Source: Corbicula japonica
Taxonomy: Eukaryota > Mollusca > Bivalvia > Venerida > Cyrenidae
DNA length: 64,000 nucleotides
Assembly (NCBI GenBank): GCA_038501625.1
Contig: JAZAYU010000011.1
Span: 10,486,849 to 10,550,848, forward strand
Direction: 5' to 3'
The notes beneath the pieces are model-generated. The model did not search any database. It saw only the letters and a list, made by a program, of their open reading frames with translations, and had not been told where the DNA came from. Shown here piece after piece: positions 58,672 to 64,000 of the stretch. Positions within the stretch are counted from its first letter, which is position 1, and each line of letters begins with the position of its first letter. The position numbers were made by a program, and so were the translations under genes.

Positions 58672-58791
58672 TTAGTGATTTGATATTGGCCCTGTTATTT
58701 GTCATCGGGTTAGTCGTATTGGCCCTCGAATGCCGAGGGCCAATACGACTGACCCGATGACAAATAACAGGGCCAATACCAAATCACTTAT
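58672..58791. mobile_element. Palindromic element with ~58 bp arms
   Basis: agtgatttgatattggccct...gttatttgtcatcgggt and tagtcgtattggccct are mirrored around tcgaatgccga (about 58,731) by agggccaatacgact and gacccgatgacaaataacag...ggccaataccaaatcact. The outer flanks aataaatt and aatttatt are also inverted. It is almost perfect, so a young insertion. No copy of it was found elsewhere in the window. Confidence 0.85.
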
Positions 58792-59314
58792 ATATTGACA
58801 AATTTATTAAATAACCACAAGTACTTCAAAAAGATCTATCGAGGATTCAATAGAAATCTTGAAATAACAGAACATAGAGCCTCGATCCTGTTTTTATTGC
58901 TGCCACGATGAAGTGCTCTTGTTTCGAAAAGGTGATCGTGTACTTAGCTATTTTGCTTGATCTTGCCCATCTTGCGACTTCGAATGTTTGCGTGTGCATG
59001 TTTGTCGGGTAATCGGGGCAGGTTGGTGCAACATGTAAGTTACGTTTCCGTTACTATGCATGAACAGCCCGAGGACTTTGAGAACTAACCGGTTTTACAC
59101 ACTACATATGTCAAAACCAAATTGTCAAACGCCTTCCAAGGGAAGATCTATGGCAATGAAGCATCGGTATAAATTCTGTTATCTTTATATATCTTAGAGA
59201 CTGTTTAGGTGAAATTAAATTTCTTTTGGAGGAAAGATTATAAATAATAACGTCGTTGGGTGGCAAACTTCCAATTCAACGGAACAATTCAGATATTTGA
59301 AGAGTAAAATAATA

Positions 59315-59695
59315 CCTCTTTCTCTGTGATATGCAAGATTTATATTCTCAGATCCCATGTCAAACTTGTATTCTGTCCAGTTGTGCATATTGTTTCCTGT
59401 TTAGGGCAGAACCATTCTTTATTCTGGGACAATACGCCGCTGATCACGAAATGGTGTAAATCTGAAAATACCGCATGGAATGTTCCATGTTTACCGTTAT
59501 ATGCAAACCATCATTTCGGATAGATCTAAATTGTACTCTTTACTATTGTTCATATTGAATTGCGCTTAACCGGCATGGCGGCGCGGACAGTAATATACAT
59601 TTATATTATGAACAGGCTCAATCAAACCGAGACTTTTTAATACATATTGGTCGTGTTCGGTGGCTTTCAAAGTTTCCTTTTCATCTATTTCTATG
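59315..59695 (+). repeat. R2 repeat, near full-length but more diverged
   Basis: Contains ctgtgatatgcaagatttat, gtttagggcagaaccattct, accgcatggaatgttccatg, aacaggctcaatcaaaccga and ggtggctttcaaagtttcct. Confidence 0.8.
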
Positions 59696-60009
59696 AAAGT
59701 ATTAACGACAACCTCTTTAAGTCATTTATCAATGTTGTTGAAAGAGACAATATTGAGTTAATCATTGTTTCTTTGTGTGTGTTAATTTTTTTGCTATCAC
59801 GTAATGGTTTTGTAGCGTCTGTCTTCATTAAAATTAAACAAGATCTTATCTTTTCTGTCTACTCGCTTATCTAACTTTAAAGAACCAAATTTTATGATCA
59901 ATTTGATTCTTTGGGGATTTGTTTTCCTAATTTCTGATGCCGGACGATCTCAGCTGCAATATATTTGGAATATTTGTGTTCTTTTTAAAACTGTTTTTTA
60001 ATAAATCAC

Positions 60010-60255
60010 CACAAGAACTTGTACTTGTTTGTTGATACCTGTGGCGGCAAGTGTGAGGTTTAAATACCCAGTGGCAAACTTGCCACTGACTGTTTCAAGG
60101 CATAACCCTTCCGGATCTTTCTTTGTCGTTAATTGTTTGTGGTTTCACATTTAAAATTAATCATTTGATAAACCCATGCCCACTTTTTCTCTACGTTTTG
60201 GCTTCATGCTGAGGCTGTGATGTCTGTGTGGCAATTCCTGATATTCATTTTTCAT
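60010..60255 (-). repeat. R1 repeat, partial
   Basis: Contains caagtgtgaggtttaaatac, the R1 hairpin cagtggcaaacttgccactg, cgttaattgtttgtggtttc and ctgtgtggcaattcctgata. Confidence 0.65.
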
Positions 60256-60984
60256 TTTATGTTGTTATCAAGTTATGAAAATTCATAAAATTGCAAATTT
60301 CTTTGGTTTTATTTGTGATCCTGATATAAAGCTTATAAACTGAAATTAATAGTCTCAATTTTGTTCGAGTTCTCTGCTTGTCTATACAATTAACTTTTGA
60401 AAATCTTGATATTAACTTTATAATCGAATTTGCACTGATCTTTTTTTTCATCGGCAAACAGTTCACACCGGCATGTGCTGCAAATAAGGTGGCCAATTTT
60501 CTGCAATAATCACTATTTTATCGGAAGACAAAATGGCGCTGTGAAATATTTGACATGTATAACCTTACATGATTTGTATTTGTACTTTTCAAAATCTTTT
60601 TCGTAAAAATGATAAAATGTTAAAAATAACGACTGTATTAAAAGCACACTAAACACTACGATGTATGAAAAAAGGCATTCGTTTACATGTTGATTAAAAT
60701 ATAAAATCATCGCACGTTGATACTTTTGGAGCGCATATTTGTTTAAGTGCTTAAAAGCGCTTCACGGTCATGTTTTTATATCAAAATCATCCAGAAACAC
60801 AGCGCTGTTTGTTTTAGTTGCTGTTGTTTTTGTTCGTTAGTTTGTTTGTTATCAAAATGGGCCTGGTTAAATTTAGAAAAACAATTTAGTGGCACATTTA
60901 TTTCTTTAGGAGGAACAGCCGAAAAAAACAACGTCTACTGAAGGGTTGTCGCATTTAAAGCAAAACATTTGTAACTGTTGGTTT

Positions 60985-61050
60985 GAGCAACTACTAGGGT
61001 ACACCAACATCAAACTTGCCCGTCATGTTATATGAACAACAAATACCAAC
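60985..61050 (+). repeat. R1 repeat, small fragment
   Basis: Contains ctagggtacaccaacatcaa and acttgcccgtcatg, matching the middle of R1 in the opposite orientation to the larger copy beside it. Confidence 0.5.
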
Positions 61051-61054
61051 ATGA

Positions 61055-61620
61055 TATTCTACAGCGCTCTGAATGGTCGGTTATTAACCCATCTACAGTT
61101 AATGACTTTGCTTACGTCTGTTTCCACCGCGGTGGCAGGGGAAGGAGTTAATGAAGGATTTTAGAGAAATCTTGTAAAAAAAGACATATAAGCTTAATCT
61201 GTCTTTTTTATTCCTACCTTCGTTTTCATGTTGATTTGACTATAAGTGGTCCCAGGTCTTTAAATACTCACTGTCGTTGACAATGCCATTAGCTTTTTAT
61301 GTTTTTTACGTGTATGTGCCATTGCATACAACATGGTCGAGTTGATGGTGGATTGAACTATACTCGTTTGTTTATATGAGAACATGTAAGGGCCTGTTTG
61401 AGGTTGGTGCACTACACAACCTGATTTTAAACTCCTGTTGAAAACTTCCTTTCCACTGCCCATTCCAATTCGGTAAACCTCCGTTAATTATTGGTGGTGT
61501 GTTTAAACATGATATTTTATAAGCTCGTGCTCTCTTTTCCTTTCTGCTTTTTGGCTGTGTTGGGGGCTGTTTTTTTCTTTCTGCTTTTTGGCTGTGTTGG
61601 GGGCTGTTTTTTTTTAGTGT
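61055..61620 (-). repeat. R1 repeat, long copy
   Basis: Matches 47,985-48,605 in reverse: atgatattctacagcgctct, ttaacccatctacagttaat, gtatgtgccattgcataca, tttgaggttggtgcac, ttttggctgtgttgggggct. It ends in the tandem 37-mer described separately. Confidence 0.75.
61540..61613 (+). repeat. 37 bp direct duplication at the R1 edge
   Basis: ctttctgctttttggctgtg plus ttgggggctgttttttt occurs twice in tandem with no differences, so it is recent. Confidence 0.85.
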
Positions 61621-61659
61621 GTCTGTTTCTGAGTTGCCATCTTTCAATTTCTTTCATGT

Positions 61660-62965
61660 GAGTCGTCGTCGTCAAGTTAATTGTGGCAACCGTACAATGT
61701 CTCCACATAGATAGTTTGATTATTATAGAGCCAAGATTTTTGGTGTCGAAAATAAGTCCTTGCATTCTGATTTTGTCTTTATCGAAATATTAATTGTTGC
61801 TTCCGACGGATAATTTCTCTTGAACTTAGTTAAGATTGTTAAGAGACTATATGCAAGTTGACTGGTTTTGTAAATACGAGCATTCTCACTTGTGATATAC
61901 GCGTTCCGCGTTCGCAGTAAGGAATTACGAGTATAATAGTTCGTAAGTCAGCGACAATGACGAGAGATATTAAATTAAAACAGTGACAGTTTTCCAGATG
62001 TGAATTCATGATTATGTTAAACATGGTACTTGGTGTTCTCAGTCAAAACAAATATTACTTTAAGTGAATAAGATCATACCTTTTAAGAACCAAATACGCA
62101 ACAGAGCAAAAACTTTGACTTAATGGATAATAAACTAACTAAAATAAGTTGCGATGTTCATATTTTTGATAATATGGTTTACAACTGTGCTCTAGTCAAA
62201 TATTAAAATATTACTGTCTCAAAATCCTTTTACACTTGTATTTTAAATAAAAAATGTATTGATTACATTAAATATATGATATCCTCGCAAGCGAGTCTTT
62301 CATATGCACACATGCTTCTTGAAATGACTTTTTACAAATCGAAAAATAGTTCATCTTTACTGTATGCATGGCCAGATTGCTTTCAAAACTACTATGATTT
62401 CATTTGTCGATAACTAGAGAAAATCATGTATTGTCTTTTGTATTTAACCGCACGTATCTTGTTTTGACAGTTATTTCTGTTGTTTTTTTTCTCCCAAAAA
62501 TTAGCTTATGGGCAATATTTCGGCTTAAGAGATTTCCGCGCAACATTTTGTGGTTGTTCCGGCTAGCATAATCTGCCGTCGGATTTGCATGAGTTGGCGC
62601 TGAGCCGTGCGGTACTGGTTCGCTTCCAAGTAAGGGCTATGTCTTTTTTAACTAATATTAATATAGATGCTACCTATTTAACTGGGAAACCATAGACCTG
62701 CTAAATGCATTATTATTTAATAACCATTAAAGTTTTAGACATACAACTGTAGGAGTTCTTACCACAAGTGCTTAAATGCATCACTTAAATCTACAATACC
62801 TTTGTCTGCGTCTTTTACAATGAGTTTCTGTAACACTTGCCCGGAGCTCGTAAATTATACAGGTTGTTTCACCTCTTTTTCAGTCAATTTAGCTTTATGA
62901 TCCATTTCACCGTATTTTTTTCGTGTTTAAAAATTTGGAAAAGTAATGAGGTTTTCTTGGTTTCA
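61660..62965. other. AT-rich stretch, no gene proven
   Basis: A - strand frame of about 65 codons (62,634 to ~62,430) starting LGSEPVPHGSAPTHANPTAD lies over a locally GC-richer patch (62,555-62,640) but has no ATG at its start and no recognised family. The same patch has A-box- and B-box-like words on the + strand. Confidence 0.3.
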
Positions 62966-62970
62966 TGCGC

Positions 62971-63122
62971 TCAGGGCTGAATGTTATAAAACTGAGATTG
63001 GAAACCAGTCTCAAATCTCAAGCATCTGATTGGCTGAAATGTCGACTGGTCGCCATTTCAGCCAATCAGATGCTTGAGATTTGAGACTGGTTTCCATGCT
63101 CAGATTTATAACCTTGGGCACT
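62971..63122. mobile_element. Palindromic foldback element, copy 8
   Basis: Nearly intact arms from gaatgttataaaactgagat to ctcagatttataaccttggg, then cactg. The centre is tcgactggtcgc (about 63,048). Confidence 0.9.
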
Positions 63123-64000
63123 GATGTTGAAATTCTATATAAGCTCCTTAATCGTGAAAATATATTGTTTTGCTGGCATTCTCTTACATAATAATCATTA
63201 ACTAAAAAAGTGGGATATTCTGTAAGTCAATAAGCAAAAACCCAATGAACACATGGGAATAGAAGCGAGTGAACAAATATTTCAAGAAGTAACGCCAACG
63301 CTTTATTTTAGAGTTTGGCTTTTAAGGTAATTGCTTTAGCACGTTTTACGTGGTATGGCTATATATCTCCTTAGTCCGTTTCCTCATCGGGGAAGGTGGC
63401 GGTGGTTTTGGGGACGTGCCGAGTATAAATACTACCTCATTCAATACAGACCAAAAGATCCCCGTTCCTTTCTCACCGTATCGACCGTCCAAAAAAGAAG
63501 AAAATAAAGGAAAGAGATAGAAAGAAAAAAAACCCAGATATTATTAAGTTTAACACTTTCTTTTTTATTTTTGACTGCTTGACTCTTAAAACACTAACTT
63601 TTGTTTCTTATAAACAGATAAATTTGACCAATTGTGCAGACTTCCTCAATCAGCTAGTGAATAATATTCGCAAATAAATCTGAAAATTCGACCGAGCATC
63701 TGTAGACAATGGTTATTAATAAGGTTATATGATAAATAACGTAGCAGGAAAGATATTTAATAAAGCACAATGTGTCTGAGCATGAAATGCAATTATGACA
63801 CCTTCTTGAAAGAATTGCTAAAGAAAGAGTAATAATCACAAAGTTCGACTGTGCAGAGCGATGCAATAACGAAATTATTTCATAAATCATTTCGTACAAA
63901 GTACTTATGATATATATTGTTGCTCATTAATTATTAAGTTTAAATGTCGTTTCCCTTCTGCAAGCTGTACCGGAAGTGCACACATACCTATGACCATATT
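63123..64000. other. AT-rich stretch, no gene seen
   Basis: A gtataaata word lies at about 63,423, after a GC-rich patch (ggggaaggtggcggtggttt). It could be a TATA box, but no coding exon follows in the window. Confidence 0.35.

Noticed and set aside
62425..62640. A - strand frame of about 65 codons (LGSEPVPHGSAPTHANPTAD...) and, on the + strand, A/B-box-like words
   Set aside because: There is no start codon at a sensible place and no recognised family. The A-box to B-box distance is too short for a tRNA, and the stems do not fold. Noted only as a GC-richer patch.
63415..63440. Possible TATA box (gtataaata) for a + strand promoter
   Set aside because: TATA-like words are frequent in this AT-rich sequence, and no first exon follows before the end of the window.

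Overview
The window looks like gene-poor nuclear DNA of an animal, most likely a mollusc and probably a bivalve. The evidence is AT-rich sequence, no long intact reading frames, and a dense load of degraded retroelements, a tRNA-headed SINE, foldback elements and tandem repeats. The taxon is inferred from the style of the reverse transcriptase remnants and of the SINE body, and no sequence search was possible. No bacterial-type operon, intact gene, rRNA, functional tRNA or CRISPR array was seen. Almost all short reading frames are chance or transposon debris.

Layout. 1-9 kb: sparse DNA with a 5'-truncated LINE fragment ending in an (ATCC)n tail (2.7-3.7 kb), an imperfect inverted repeat (3.84-4.55 kb), a palindromic foldback element (5.28-5.42 kb), and a long inverted duplication with ~0.67 kb arms (5.45-6.12 and 7.24-7.90 kb) that carries the end of an exon-like segment with its splice donor. 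9-14.5 kb: mostly featureless, apart from a GC-rich first-exon candidate on the + strand (10.48-10.59 kb), a (TC)n tract, a second foldback copy and a tRNA-Val-like relic.

14.56-35.80 kb is the most striking part: three diverged head-to-tail copies of one ~6-7 kb unit. Copy 1 has a private segment with a cysteine-rich reading frame. Copy 2 contains a ~2 kb array of about 26 units of 76 bp, grown at a spot where copies 1 and 3 hold only one unit-like sequence. Copy 3 lacks the first ~0.5 kb, carries a foldback insertion absent from its siblings, and is a mosaic sharing some indels with copy 1 and others with copy 2. One ~270 bp block near the end of each unit is much better conserved than the rest.

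36-64 kb is built from at least two dispersed repeat families, called R1 (up to ~620 bp) and R2 (~400 bp) here, in both orientations, and both are also embedded in the triplicated unit. Among them lie a PIF1/Helitron-type helicase remnant (40.0 kb), an SGNH-hydrolase-like fragment (43.3 kb), a V-domain-like SINE with a 24 bp tandem tail (44.5-44.8 kb), two diverged tandem arrays (44.8-46.4 kb), a second reverse-transcriptase remnant (48.6-49.0 kb), and further palindromic elements at 49.5, 52.0, 58.7 and 63.0 kb. There is no visible pathway or operon linking coding pieces. The region is best read as intergenic or intronic DNA shaped by transposition, inverted duplication and unequal exchange.
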